From: UBA1479 sp038109305
GTDB taxonomy: Bacteria > Pseudomonadota > Alphaproteobacteria > Rhodospirillales > Casp-alpha2
NCBI GenBank assembly: GCA_038109305.1
Contig: JAYNIR010000003.1
Location: 1-64,000 of the forward strand
DNA length: 64,000 nt
Reading direction: 5' to 3'
A program made the position numbers and the translations under genes. Of this stretch, positions 34,663 through 44,030 are shown in pieces (the stretch's first letter is position 1; each line of letters starts with the position of its first letter). The notes beneath the pieces are model-generated. The model ran no database searches, had not been told where the DNA came from, and saw only the letters and a list, made by a program, of their open reading frames with translations.

Positions 34663-35714
34663 TCGCCGGCAACGGCCTCCGGATTGTCGGGATCGAACGA
34701 AGCACGAAAGACCTCGTAGTCCTCTTTGATGCTGTCGTTGAAGTTGTTCGAGATTAGATCGTGCGCGACCTGGATGGCGTTAGCGAACCCAAACCCGTCG
34801 GTGCCGCCGTGGCTTTTGACGCAGATGCCGTTGAGCCCGACGAACATCGCGCCGTTATAGCGCCGGGGGTCGACCCGCATCTTGAACGTCGTCAGCGCCG
34901 ATTTCGCAAGCATCGCGCCAAGCTTCGACAGCGGGCTGCTCATCAATGCGTCTTTTAGAAACGCGCCGAACAGTTTCGCCGTGCCCTCGGCAGTCTTGAG
35001 CGCGATGTTGCCGGTAAATCCATCCGTCACGATCACGTCGACCGTGCCGGCGCCGATGTCGTCGCCTTCGACGAAGCCGTGAAACTGGAGCGGCAGATTG
35101 GAATTCATCAACCCCTGGGACGCCAGCTTCACCGCTTGGTTGCCCTTCAAATCTTCCTGCCCGACGTTGAGGATGCCGACCGTCGGATTTTCAAGCCCCA
35201 GCACGTTGCGCGCGAAGACTTCGCCCATCACCGCGAACTGGATCAGGTTTTCGGCATCGCATTCGACGTTGGCGCCGAGGTCCAACATGACGCTCTCCCC
35301 GCGCTGGGTCGGGAAGTAGGTCGCGATCGCCGGGCGGTCGATGCCCGGCAAAGTCTTCAGCACGAATTTCGCCATCGCCATCAGCGCGCCCGTGTTGCCG
35401 GCGGAGATGATCCCCGCCGCTTCGCCGTCGCCGACCGCGTTGATGGCAAGCCGCATGCTGGAATTTCGCCCAGCGCGGAGCGCCTGCGCCGGTTTGGCGT
35501 CGTTGGTGACGACCTCTTCCGTATGGCGGACTTCACAGACCGACTTGGCCCGTGGGAAGCGGTCAAGCAAGGGAACCAGCAGGCGTTCGTCGCCGAACAG
35601 CAGGAACCGAACATTGTTAAGCCGATCCAGCACCGTATCTAGGCCTTCCACGACCATGTCAGGTGCGTTATCCCCGCCCATGGCGTCAATGGAGAGCGTT
35701 AAAATATCAGGCAA
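34659..35714 (-). CDS. plsX: Phosphate acyltransferase PlsX
   Basis: Makes acyl-phosphate from acyl-ACP for phospholipid synthesis; peripheral membrane enzyme of 351 residues. N-terminal SIDAMGGDNAPDMVVEGLDT and later ISAGNTGALMAMAKF, ANVECDAENLIQFAVMG, and VIVTDGFTGNIALKTAEG are family blocks. Overlaps fabH by four bases. Confidence 0.96.
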   Translation of the reverse strand: MPDILTLSIDAMGGDNAPDMVVEGLDTVLDRLNNVRFLLFGDERLLVPLLDRFPRAKSVCEVRHTEEVVTNDAKPAQALRAGRNSSMRLAINAVGDGEAAGIISAGNTGALMAMAKFVLKTLPGIDRPAIATYFPTQRGESVMLDLGANVECDAENLIQFAVMGEVFARNVLGLENPTVGILNVGQEDLKGNQAVKLASQGLMNSNLPLQFHGFVEGDDIGAGTVDVIVTDGFTGNIALKTAEGTAKLFGAFLKDALMSSPLSKLGAMLAKSALTTFKMRVDPRRYNGAMFVGLNGICVKSHGGTDGFGFANAIQVAHDLISNNFNDSIKEDYEVFRASFDPDNPEAVAGE

Positions 35715-35812
35715 CGCACGATCCTTTCCGACAGCCTCGGATCCCTGCTCAGGGTGACGCTTTGGACGTCATCGGACCGCGCCGGTATCCCCCGAAGACG
35801 AGCGAGCCCAGC

Positions 35813-35998
35813 CTAGGCCGCGTCGTTTGCCCCGACAACTTCGCGGTCGTCATAGTGACCGCAAGATTGGCACACGTGATGGGGGCGCTTCAACTCGCCA
35901 CAGTTCTGGCAGGTGTTGTAAGCGTTGGCGGAAAGACGATGGTGAGCGCGGCGCATGTCCCGTTTGGATTTTGAAATTTTCTTCTTAGGTACGGCCAT
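35813..35998 (-). CDS. rpmF: 50S ribosomal protein L32
   Basis: Sixty-one residues starting MAVPKKKISKSKRDMRRAHH. The zinc-ribbon cysteines are kept (CQNCGELKRPHHVCQSCGHY), so this is the Cys-containing zinc form. It precedes plsX by about 100 bases and follows the YceD-like gene on the same strand. Confidence 0.97.
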   Translation of the reverse strand: MAVPKKKISKSKRDMRRAHHRLSANAYNTCQNCGELKRPHHVCQSCGHYDDREVVGANDAA

Positions 35999-36103
35999 TT
36001 CCAGAATACCTCATTGGCAGCCCGCCCTCTGGCACGGATGGCCGAGGGACGCGAAGGCGCTTCTTTAACCAATCTGAAGCTCCCCTGCAAGGGATATCGG
36101 TAT

Positions 36104-36655
36104 TTATTTTTCCCGGTTTTTCAACGCTTCCAGGGCCGCAAAGGGATGATCGGGGCGGGTCTCCCCGCCGTCCGGGCCGGCGTCAGCACTCAGGCCGTCA
36201 AATTCCGCCTCCGGGCGCCTGGGATAAGGGTCCATTTCGACGGCAATACCCTCGTAAAGCACCCGCATCAGGTCGATTTCGCCGTTTTCCAGGGCCTCCG
36301 GCTCGTCGCCCGTGAGCAGATCGTCCTCATCGTCCGCATCCCGGGCATCGATTTCGACCGGTTCGCGGAAAACAACTTCCACCGAGCAATCCAAATTTTC
36401 CGCCATTTCCTCTAGAGAAACGACGCAAATCCGAGTCAAATCCGCCTGTACCCGGCCGGTTACGCGGATCGACCCGCCGTCGACGATGACCAGGGAAAAA
36501 GCCGCCTTAGCGGCGGAAACCTTAGGGATTCCCAGCATTTCGGCCATGGCCGCACAATCGCCGGCGGTGGCGATCACATCCCGGGAGAAACCGCCCTCTT
36601 TGCGGACGGCCTCTGCTGACACTTTGTGCCCCTTGGACAACGACCGCCCGGTCAT
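36104..36655 (-). CDS. YceD-family protein (DUF177)
   Basis: A 183-residue protein. The YceD/DUF177 core is VTGRVQADLTRICVVSLEEM, with the acidic segment RDADDEDDLLTGDEPEALEN and DLMRVLYEGIAVEMDPYPRR. The family is linked to 23S rRNA/50S accumulation and is commonly beside rpmF, as here. ATG 36655 overlaps the stop of the chaperone gene by TCAT (ATGA coupling). An upstream ATG at 36673 would overlap more of that gene. Confidence 0.88.
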   Translation of the reverse strand: MTGRSLSKGHKVSAEAVRKEGGFSRDVIATAGDCAAMAEMLGIPKVSAAKAAFSLVIVDGGSIRVTGRVQADLTRICVVSLEEMAENLDCSVEVVFREPVEIDARDADDEDDLLTGDEPEALENGEIDLMRVLYEGIAVEMDPYPRRPEAEFDGLSADAGPDGGETRPDHPFAALEALKNREK

Positions 36656-37200
36656 GGCGCCTGCCCTTCCCATGGGCGGGTGAAGGGCGCATCACCGGCC
36701 AGAAACGCGGACGCCTGACACTCCCGAAATTGGCTCAACTGATCCAGGACATAGGCGCTCATACGGGTGACGGCGGCGTCCGACGGCGTCCGGTTTCGAT
36801 ACAGATTGGTCCGCAGTGCCGCCGCCAGCGCGATTTCGGGCCGATGGTCCGCAGCCGCCTTTCGATACGCCGCCATGCGCCCATAAAAGGCCTCGACCAT
36901 CTTCTGAATGCGAATCTTGACGCCGGTGTCGCCGATGGACTTCTCCCGAAGGGTGTTGTCCAGGTCCTCGAAAAACCGGTCGAACAACGCCTGAACGATC
37001 CGGTCGAAGGGCGGCGGCTCCGGCGTCAGGCGTTCAAGAACCAGAAACATGTGGACCAGAATCATGTCGAACCGGCCGTCTTCCGTATCCGCAACCTCAA
37101 GCGCCAAATAGAAATGCGGCTGGCGCGCCTGTCCGACGATGGCGCCATAGAGCGCCGCCGCCTGTGCCCGTTCCCTGCCCTTTCTGAATAAGTTCAACAT
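36652..37200 (-). CDS. Ubiquinol-cytochrome c chaperone-family protein
   Basis: A 182-residue protein starting MLNLFRKGRERAQAAALYGA, with EDGRFDMILVHMFLVLERL and the helical block ALFDRFFEDLDNTLREKSIG. Family members (CBP3-like) help cytochrome bc1 assembly. The start at ATG 37200 has AAAGGA 7 bases upstream. Stop overlaps the YceD start. Confidence 0.88.
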   Translation of the reverse strand: MLNLFRKGRERAQAAALYGAIVGQARQPHFYLALEVADTEDGRFDMILVHMFLVLERLTPEPPPFDRIVQALFDRFFEDLDNTLREKSIGDTGVKIRIQKMVEAFYGRMAAYRKAAADHRPEIALAAALRTNLYRNRTPSDAAVTRMSAYVLDQLSQFRECQASAFLAGDAPFTRPWEGQAP

Positions 37201-37347
37201 CCCGGTCCTTTCGCCCCATAAATAAATCCGGCGCCGCCGCTGGACAAGCGGCGCCCGCTGCACAGATAATCAAGGACCGGGCCCGAGGGCCCCCGAACGC
37301 CGATGGGGTGCCCGCAAATGGGATACTCACCAATGGAATGCCGAACC

Positions 37348-37827
37348 ATGCCGCGAACCCCTGTAACCCGGACCTTTCGACTTTTGGCCGCAGGCGCCTG
37401 CGCCCTGATGATTGCAGGGTGCGCGCCGCAGATCACGGTGCGCGGCAACCTGCCGAACAAAGAGCGCTTGGCGGGGGTCACCCCTGGCGACATGACACGG
37501 GAGGAAGTTGCGGAAATTCTCGGTTCGCCGTCCAGCATCACGCCGTTCGATTCGGACGTCTGGCTGTACATCAGTGAAAAAACGCAATCGATGGCGTTCC
37601 TTGAGCCCAAAATCCTTGAGCGCAAGATCGTCCTCGTTCGGTTCGATAAAAAGGGCGTCGTCAAGGAAACCAAGAACCTGGACCTGTCGAACGCCAAAGA
37701 TGTCCTACATGTCCAGCGCGTCACACCGACCGCCGGCAACGAAATCACCGTCTGGGACCAGATCCTGACAAACTTCGGACGCTTCAACGCGCCGGGCGGT
37801 GGCGGCATCGATACCATCGGCCAGTAA
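37348..37827 (+). CDS. bamE: BamE/OmlA-type outer-membrane lipoprotein
   Basis: Part of the outer-membrane beta-barrel assembly machinery. The lipoprotein signal ends MIAGC near residue 26. The SmpA/OmlA domain shows KERLAGVTPGDMTREEVAEI, LGSPSSITPFDSDVWLYISE and RKIVLVRFDKKGVV. In-frame ATGs at 37303, 37318, 37333 and 37348 are possible; I choose 37348 because it gives a typical short signal. No strong ribosome site is seen. Divergent from the bc1 chaperone. Confidence 0.9.
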   Translation: MPRTPVTRTFRLLAAGACALMIAGCAPQITVRGNLPNKERLAGVTPGDMTREEVAEILGSPSSITPFDSDVWLYISEKTQSMAFLEPKILERKIVLVRFDKKGVVKETKNLDLSNAKDVLHVQRVTPTAGNEITVWDQILTNFGRFNAPGGGGIDTIGQ

Positions 37828-37881
37828 TTCGTACAATCGCTCCACCTCCCCTTTGCCGGTCCGGCCGGCCGTATACAAAGC

Positions 37882-37912
37882 AAAAAGCCCCGGGTGTTTC
37901 CCCCCGGGGCTT
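37882..37912. terminator. Terminator between bamE and hppA (bidirectional)
   Basis: Ten-bp stem AAGCCCCGGG (37885-37894) with CCCGGGGCTT (37903-37912). Reading leftward, a T run follows (complement of AAAAA at 37882-37886), so it ends hppA efficiently. It also lies 55 bases after the bamE stop. Confidence 0.85.
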
Positions 37913-37947
37913 CGTGTTTCAGGCGTGGCGCCTGGATGGCGGATGTC

Positions 37948-40038
37948 CTAGGACAAAATCGCCAATAGCAGAATGGCCACGATGTTGATGATCTTGATCA
38001 TCGGGTTGACGGCGGGACCGGCGGTGTCCTTGTAGGGGTCACCGATCGTGTCGCCGGTCACGGCCGCGTGGTGGGCGTCGGAGCCCTTGCCGCCGTGATG
38101 GCCGTCTTCGATGTACTTTTTGGCGTTGTCCCAGGCGCCGCCGCCGGACGTCATCGACAGGGCGACGAAAATCCCGGTGACGATGGTGCCGAGCAGCATC
38201 GCGCCCAAAGCGGTGAACGCCTTCGACTGGTCGGCCACGGCGTAGATCACGTAGTACATCACCACCGGCGCCAGTACCGGCAGCATGGACGGAATGATCA
38301 TTTCCTTGATCGCGGCCTTAGTCAGAAGGTCGACGCATTTGCCGTATTCCGGCTTCGCGGTGCCTTCCATGATGCCGGCGATCTCGCGGAACTGACGGCG
38401 GACTTCAACGACCACCTGACCGCCGGCCCGGCCGACCGCCATCATGCCCATGGCGCCGAACAAGTACGGCAGCAGGCCACCGATGAACAGGCCGATGACG
38501 ACGTAGGGATCGGACAGGGTGAAGGTCACTTTCACGTCCGGGAAGTAGTGCTTCAGGTCTTCGACATAAGCCGCGAACAGCACCAGCGCCGCCAGACCGG
38601 CGGAGCCGATGGCGTAACCCTTGGTCACCGCCTTGGTCGTGTTGCCCACGGCATCCAAAGCGTCGGTCGTGGTGCGGACGTCTTCCGGCAGATTGGCCAT
38701 TTCGGCGATGCCGCCGGCGTTGTCCGTGACCGGGCCGAAGGCGTCGAGCGCAACCACGATCCCGGCCAGCGCCAGCATGGTCGTTGCGGCGATGGAAATG
38801 CCGAACAAGCCCGCATTCAGATAGGCGACGATGATGCCGGCGCAGATCACGATAACAGGCAGCGCCGTCGCTTCCATGGAAACGGCAAGGCCCTGGATCA
38901 CGTTGGTCGCGTGGCCGGTTTCGCTGGCCGCCGCGACGCTTTTCACCGGGCGGTATTCGGTGCCGGTGTAATATTCGGTGATCCATACGATCAGGCCCGT
39001 CACGCCAAGGCCGGTCAGCGCGCAGATGTAAAGCTGCGTGCCGGTAACGGCGCGCGCGCCCATTTTAATTTCCTCGCCCCAGCCGATCTGGGACGAAATC
39101 ACATAGGCGATCAGGCCCGCGGAAATCACCGCAGACGCGATGAAGCCGCGGTAGAGCGCGCCCATGATGGAATTGTTGGCCGGCAGTTTGACGAACCAGG
39201 TCGCGACCACCGAAGCGACGATGCAGACGCCGCCGATCAAGAGCGGGAACAGCATCATCTGTTCCTGCGCCGGGCCGGTGAAGAAGATCGCCGCCAGCAG
39301 CATGGTGGCGACCACGGTCACGGCGTAGGTTTCAAACAGGTCGGCCGCCATACCGGCGCAGTCGCCGACGTTGTCGCCCACGTTGTCGGCGATGACGCCC
39401 GCGTTACGGGGGTCGTCTTCCGGGATGCCGGCTTCGATCTTACCGACCAGGTCGGCGCCGACGTCCGCACCCTTGGTGAAGATGCCGCCGCCCAAGCGTG
39501 CGAAGATGGAAATCAGCGACGCACCGAAGCCGAGCGCAACCAGCGCTTCGAGCACGTGGCGCAGGCCTTCGGGGGAGCTCATGTCGATGGCGCCGCGCAG
39601 GAACACGTAGTAGCCGGCAACACCCAGTAGCGCCAGGCCGACAACCAGCATGCCGGTGATCGCGCCCGCCTTGAAGGCGATGTCGAGCCCGCCGGCCAAA
39701 CCTTTTTGCTGTGCGGCTTCGGCCGTCCGCACGTTAGCGCGGACCGACACGTTCATGCCGACGTAGCCGGCGACGCCCGAGAGGATCGCGCCGATGAAAT
39801 AGCCGACTGCGACGGTCATGCCGAGCTTAAGGCCGAGCAGCACGCCGATGACCACGCCGACGGCGGCGATGGTCGTATACTGGCGGTTCAGGTAGGCGGC
39901 GGCGCCTTCTTGAATGGCGGCCGAGATTTCCTGCATCCGTGCCGATCCGGCGGGGGCGGAAACGACGGAACGAATGGCATAGGCCCCGTAGAGCAGCGCC
40001 AGCGCACCGCAGATAAGGACCAACGTGTAGAGCGACAT
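37948..40038 (-). CDS. hppA: Proton-translocating inorganic pyrophosphatase (K+-independent type)
   Basis: A 696-residue membrane pump with about 16 helices that couples PPi hydrolysis to proton export. The catalytic motif KGADVGADLVGKIEAGIPED and the acidic EDDPRNAGVIADNVGDNVGD are present. GNTTKAVTKGYAIGSAGLAA carries Lys at the position that distinguishes the K+-independent class, as in Rhodospirillum. I start at ATG 40038 (MSLYTLVLICGALALLYGAY); the open frame extends to 40203 but the extra residues are not membrane-like. Confidence 0.96.
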   Translation of the reverse strand: MSLYTLVLICGALALLYGAYAIRSVVSAPAGSARMQEISAAIQEGAAAYLNRQYTTIAAVGVVIGVLLGLKLGMTVAVGYFIGAILSGVAGYVGMNVSVRANVRTAEAAQQKGLAGGLDIAFKAGAITGMLVVGLALLGVAGYYVFLRGAIDMSSPEGLRHVLEALVALGFGASLISIFARLGGGIFTKGADVGADLVGKIEAGIPEDDPRNAGVIADNVGDNVGDCAGMAADLFETYAVTVVATMLLAAIFFTGPAQEQMMLFPLLIGGVCIVASVVATWFVKLPANNSIMGALYRGFIASAVISAGLIAYVISSQIGWGEEIKMGARAVTGTQLYICALTGLGVTGLIVWITEYYTGTEYRPVKSVAAASETGHATNVIQGLAVSMEATALPVIVICAGIIVAYLNAGLFGISIAATTMLALAGIVVALDAFGPVTDNAGGIAEMANLPEDVRTTTDALDAVGNTTKAVTKGYAIGSAGLAALVLFAAYVEDLKHYFPDVKVTFTLSDPYVVIGLFIGGLLPYLFGAMGMMAVGRAGGQVVVEVRRQFREIAGIMEGTAKPEYGKCVDLLTKAAIKEMIIPSMLPVLAPVVMYYVIYAVADQSKAFTALGAMLLGTIVTGIFVALSMTSGGGAWDNAKKYIEDGHHGGKGSDAHHAAVTGDTIGDPYKDTAGPAVNPMIKIINIVAILLLAILS

Positions 40039-40325
40039 CCTCGAATACCCTTCATCTGAAAAAATGGCTGGACGCGGACACCCAGCACTCTCCTTGCCTG
40101 GGCGGCATCCGGGGCCGGCAATCCGCATCGTTGAAGCGATGCATGGTTTGGTTAAACGGCTGAAAGACGCGGGGAACATACGCAAAGCGGCCCGCGAACG
40201 CAACCGCCGATCAAGACCCGGCCAAGCCCCTTGAAAACACCGGAAAACGTCCGATTTCCGGGGAGTTGGGCATCCTCAGCCCAGCCGGGCCTTGGCCGCC
40301 GATTCTACCCGCGTCACTTCTTTGG

Positions 40326-40793
40326 CTATTTCGCGCCGTCCTGGGGGTTGTCGACGACCGACTGAATGAGGACGCTTTGAACGATGTCCTTGCCCATGAC
40401 CCTCTCCGCAACCATTTGAAGGCGCTTTTGCAGCACGCCCAAATTCAACTGGTCCTGTTCCTTCAGCATCCGGGGAATGAACGAATGCAGATCCTTGATA
40501 AAGGCGTCCTTGATCATCGGCGTTTTTTTGCGGACCTGGGCAAAGTGATCGTCGCTCCACACTTCCATCTTCAATTCGAACTGAAAATTGCCGAGAACCT
40601 TGGCGTCCCCCAGCACGTTGATCAAAAGCGGGCTGATTTCGATGAATTTCGCGTTGCCTTCCGTCGGGCGCTTGGGCTTGTTCGCTTCCTTGTTCGGATT
40701 GGCGAAGGGCCCGAGTTCCATCCACTTCATGGCGCCGACGGCGCCGCCCATGATGCTGATGAGAACGAGAAATCCGGCGAGTATCTTTTTCAC
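40326..40793 (-). CDS. FliL-like flagellar basal-body-associated membrane protein
   Basis: A 155-residue protein with one N-terminal membrane helix (KKILAGFLVLISIMGGAVGA) and a periplasmic FliL-type domain: KFIEISPLLINVLGDAK, FQFELKMEVWSDDHFAQVRK and IPRMLKEQDQLNLGVLQKRL. FliL supports stator function, consistent with motAB in the same window. It is isolated from flagellar structural genes here, between thiL and hppA on the same strand. Confidence 0.65.
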   Translation of the reverse strand: MKKILAGFLVLISIMGGAVGAMKWMELGPFANPNKEANKPKRPTEGNAKFIEISPLLINVLGDAKVLGNFQFELKMEVWSDDHFAQVRKKTPMIKDAFIKDLHSFIPRMLKEQDQLNLGVLQKRLQMVAERVMGKDIVQSVLIQSVVDNPQDGAK

Positions 40794-40911
40794 GGTGCTT
40801 GTCCGACTTCTGATCGCGCGTCCTCAAGGTCAGCCTTGGGCGCGCCCTGAAATTGCCGGTTGAAATGTAGGCCGCGGGCCCAAGGGAATGCAATGGCCGC
40901 GGCCCCGGCGC

Positions 40912-41892
40912 CTAGAAATGGCGAAACCCGGGCGCCGCGAACGCCAGTGGTTCTCCATCGCGGCCGATCACCGCGATCCCTTCGCCTTCCAGGATTCGCC
41001 CGATCCGGGTGACCGGCGTCGCCGCCGCCTTTGCCGCGGCCGCGACCTGGTTCCGATTAACCCTCGGCGCCGTGAACGCCAGTTCGTAGTCGTCGCCGCC
41101 GGTAAGCGCCGTCTCAAACAGCGTCTTGTCCGCCGTGACCACCTCGCGCCCGGCGGGCGACAGCGGCACCGCATCGGCCCGAATCTCAACGCGGACTTGG
41201 GACTGTTCGGCGATATGCCCGGCGTCGGCGACGAGCCCGTCAGAAACATCAAGGCAGGCGGACGCAGCGCCGATCAGCGTCTGGCCCAGGGCCGTGCGCG
41301 GTTCGGGCCGATGATAGCGCCCCGCGAGGTTTTCCCCGGCTTCGCCCCAATCGCGCCCGTCCCGCGCCGCCAGCAGGCCCAGCGCGCCGTCGCCGATGGT
41401 CCCCGATACATATAAATCGTCGCCGGGATTGGCCCCGCCGCGGCGTAGCGCCCTGCCCTCGGGCACGAACCCCATGGCGGTGATCGACAGCGTCAACGGC
41501 CCATCGCCCATGGAGACCGTATCGCCGCCCAACAGAAACAGGCCGTATTCCTTTTGCATCTCGCCGAGGCTGCCCGCGAACCGGGCGATCCAGTCGTCCG
41601 TTGCGGTTGACGGCAGCGCCAGCGCCAACGTGTAGCCGAAGGGCCTGGCCCCCATGGCCGCCAGATCGGACACGTTGACGGCCAGCGCCTTGTGCGCAAG
41701 GTCGCCGGGGTCGGTCCGGTTTAGGAAATGCCGGCCCGACACCAACGCATCGGTGGTGACGACCAGGCTTTCGCCCGCCGGCGGGGTGATGATCGCCGCG
41801 TCGTCGCGGAGGCCGAGTGCTTCCGGCCGGCCACCGGTCAGCGGCATGAAATACGTCTTGATCATGCGGAATTCGGTCATGCGGCCGGGCAT
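40912..41892 (-). CDS. thiL: Thiamine-monophosphate kinase
   Basis: Final step to thiamine diphosphate. About 326 residues from ATG 41892, with GAGGACC 7 bases upstream. Family blocks: EALGLRDDAAIITPPAGESL, VTTDALVSGRHFLNRTDPGD, MGARPFGYTLALALPS and CLDVSDGLVADAGHI with the Mg-binding Asp residues. The open frame extends to 42045 but would overlap nusB. It follows nusB and the rib genes, a usual order. Confidence 0.95.
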   Translation of the reverse strand: MPGRMTEFRMIKTYFMPLTGGRPEALGLRDDAAIITPPAGESLVVTTDALVSGRHFLNRTDPGDLAHKALAVNVSDLAAMGARPFGYTLALALPSTATDDWIARFAGSLGEMQKEYGLFLLGGDTVSMGDGPLTLSITAMGFVPEGRALRRGGANPGDDLYVSGTIGDGALGLLAARDGRDWGEAGENLAGRYHRPEPRTALGQTLIGAASACLDVSDGLVADAGHIAEQSQVRVEIRADAVPLSPAGREVVTADKTLFETALTGGDDYELAFTAPRVNRNQVAAAAKAAATPVTRIGRILEGEGIAVIGRDGEPLAFAAPGFRHF

Positions 41893-41941
41893 GGTTCGGT
41901 CCTCAGTTAAGCGCCGTCGTCGAACCCGCCGTCCCCGCGGG

Positions 41942-42442
41942 TCAATTCGCCGCGAATTCGCCAGGCCGGAGGTTTCGCGCGATATGGTCGAGGAAGCCGT
42001 TGACCAACGCCGGTTCCCGCCCGTCGAAAAAGGCGTCGGCGACATCGACGTATTCCTTGATCACAACCACCGCCGGCACCTTCGTGCGGTGTTTCATTTC
42101 ATAGGTCGCGGCGCGCAGCACGGCGCGCAGCAGCGCCTCTAGACCTTCGACCGTGTGGGGGTGGTTCAATCCCATTTTCAAAAACCGGTCGACGCCTTCG
42201 ATATCGGCGGAAACGCCAGCTACCAGTTCACCCAGCAGGTCCTTGTCCGGTTCGGTGAAGTCGCCCGACCCTTCGTCATCCGGGTCGTGCGCCGCCCGCC
42301 ACCGGTCGGCGGCGATTTCCTCAAGCACCTTGTCGGGCCCGCCGCCGGCCACGTCGATTTCGTAAAGCGCTTGCACGGCCGCCAGCCGCGCCGCGCTTAA
42401 CGGCGCCGACCGCGACGCCCCGCCGCCCGCCGCCTCGGCCAT
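41942..42442 (-). CDS. nusB: Transcription antitermination protein NusB
   Basis: A 166-residue all-helical protein of the rRNA antitermination complex. SAARLAAVQALYEIDVAGGG, then RAATYEMKHRTKVPAVVVIKE and VNGFLDHIARNLRP. Starts one base after the ribH stop (42442 shared), so translation is coupled. Downstream of ribH as in most alphaproteobacteria. Confidence 0.95.
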   Translation of the reverse strand: MAEAAGGGASRSAPLSAARLAAVQALYEIDVAGGGPDKVLEEIAADRWRAAHDPDDEGSGDFTEPDKDLLGELVAGVSADIEGVDRFLKMGLNHPHTVEGLEALLRAVLRAATYEMKHRTKVPAVVVIKEYVDVADAFFDGREPALVNGFLDHIARNLRPGEFAAN

Positions 42443-42885
42443 CAGGCCGTACCGCCGCCGAGCTTGAGCGCCATCATGGCGACGCAGGCCTTGGCGGCCT
42501 CCGCACCCTTATTCTTCTGCTTGGGGTCGGCGCGGACGATGGCCTGCTGCACTGTTTCACACGTCAGCACCCCGAAACCGAGCGCCAGACCATCGACGAC
42601 GGTCAGGTCCATGAGGGCCCGCGACGCCTCGCGGCAGATGTGGTCGTAATGGTCCGTTTCGCCCCGGATGACGCATCCGAAAGCGATAAACCCATCATAT
42701 TTATCAGTCTGTTGCGACAACATCTTCACAGCCATTGGAAGTTCAAAAACGCCCGGTACGTCGATCCGGTGGTGGCCGACGCCGGCGGCGTCGAGGACCG
42801 GTTTGCTGCCTTCGATCATGGCGTTGACGATATCCGGATAATATGGCGCACAGACCAACAGCACCCGCTTCCCTTGAAGGCTCAT
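42442..42885 (-). CDS. ribH: 6,7-dimethyl-8-ribityllumazine synthase
   Basis: Makes lumazine from DHBP and ribitylamino-uracil. 147 residues with VCAPYYPDIVNAMIEGSKPV, VPGVFELPMAVKML, FIAFGCVIRGETDHYDHICR and LGFGVLTCETVQQAIVR. It sits between ribBA and nusB on the same strand. Confidence 0.96.
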   Translation of the reverse strand: MSLQGKRVLLVCAPYYPDIVNAMIEGSKPVLDAAGVGHHRIDVPGVFELPMAVKMLSQQTDKYDGFIAFGCVIRGETDHYDHICREASRALMDLTVVDGLALGFGVLTCETVQQAIVRADPKQKNKGAEAAKACVAMMALKLGGGTA

Positions 42886-42887
42886 GG

Positions 42888-44030
42888 TCAGGCCCCTTTG
42901 GCCGGATTTGTGATGGGCTTGTGGCCGGCGATGGTCAGGCCATGGCCTTCCAGCCCGACGACGGTCTTGGTCGTGTTGGACAGCAAGATCATGTCCGTAA
43001 TACCCAGGTCGACCAGAATCTGCGCGCCGACGCCGTAATCGCGGAGCTGCCCGGTGGGCGGCGGCCCTGCGCCGAGCTTCGCCTTGACCCGGTCCGACAG
43101 GCTGGTCGCCATGGGCTCGCGGATCAGCACGACGACGCCGCGCCCCATTTCGCCGATGAGTTCCATGGACCGCTGCAAAAGCCCGTCGGCACCCCGCGCG
43201 TTGTCGCCCAAGACGTCTTCCAGCACGTTCAGCGCGTGCATGCGGACCGGCACCGGGCCGCCCTTGGTGATGTCGCCTTTGACCAGCGCGATGTGTTCGG
43301 CATAGGCGACGATGTTTTCATAAATCTTCAAGCGGAACCAGCCGCCGTGGCGGCTGGTGAAGTCCGTTTCCATGATGCAGCGGACTAGCCGGTCGTTCTT
43401 CCGGCGGTAGGCGATCAGGTCGGCGATGGTGCCCAATTTCAATCCGTGCCGCTGGGCGAAGCCGATCAGGTCGGGCATGCGCGCCATGGTGCCGTCATCG
43501 TTCATGATTTCGCAGATAACGCCGGACGGGTTGAGCCCCGCCAGCCGCGCGATATCGACGGCGGCTTCCGTATGCCCTGCGCGGACCAGCGTGCCGCCGT
43601 CCCGCGCTTCGAGCGGGAAGATATGCCCCGGCGTCGCGATGTCGGCGGGGCCCTTGCCGGCGTCGATGGCAACGGCGATGGTGCGCGCCCGGTCGGACGC
43701 CGAAATGCCGGTGGTGACGCCTTCCTTGGCTTCGATGGAGACGGTAAAGGCCGTCTGATGGCGGGACGAATTGGTCCGGCTCATACGCGGCAGGCTCAGC
43801 ATTTCGATGCGGTCGCGGGTCATGGCGAGGCAGATCAGCCCGCGCCCGAACCGCGCCATGAAATTGATGGCGTCCGGCGTCGCCATCTGCGCCGGGATCA
43901 CCAGATCGCCCTCGTTCTCCCGCTCCTCGTCATCGACCAAAATGAACATGCGGCCGTTGCGGGCGTCCTCGATGATTTCCTCGATCGACGACAGGACCGA
44001 ATCATAGCTGTTAACGTTTTGTAATTTCAC
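42888..44030 (-). CDS. ribBA: RibBA protein: DHBP synthase with a degenerate RibA-like half
   Basis: The N-terminal half is a complete 3,4-dihydroxy-2-butanone-4-phosphate synthase: DDEERENEGDLVIPAQMA, RTIAVAIDAGKGPADIATPG and VRAGHTEAAVDIARLAGLNP. The C-terminal GTP cyclohydrolase II-like half has VRMHALNVLEDVLGDNARG where the family has a Cys-rich zinc-binding HSECLTGD...CDCG block, so all zinc cysteines are missing. It is probably active only as RibB. GTG 44030 overlaps the ribE stop (GTGA), which fixes the start; upstream frame residues are not supported. Confidence 0.93.
   Translation of the reverse strand: MKLQNVNSYDSVLSSIEEIIEDARNGRMFILVDDEERENEGDLVIPAQMATPDAINFMARFGRGLICLAMTRDRIEMLSLPRMSRTNSSRHQTAFTVSIEAKEGVTTGISASDRARTIAVAIDAGKGPADIATPGHIFPLEARDGGTLVRAGHTEAAVDIARLAGLNPSGVICEIMNDDGTMARMPDLIGFAQRHGLKLGTIADLIAYRRKNDRLVRCIMETDFTSRHGGWFRLKIYENIVAYAEHIALVKGDITKGGPVPVRMHALNVLEDVLGDNARGADGLLQRSMELIGEMGRGVVVLIREPMATSLSDRVKAKLGAGPPPTGQLRDYGVGAQILVDLGITDMILLSNTTKTVVGLEGHGLTIAGHKPITNPAKGA

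Noticed and set aside
38068..39630. Plus-strand ORF of 520 codons
   Set aside because: Antisense of hppA; His/Asp/Gly-rich low-complexity translation without domain.
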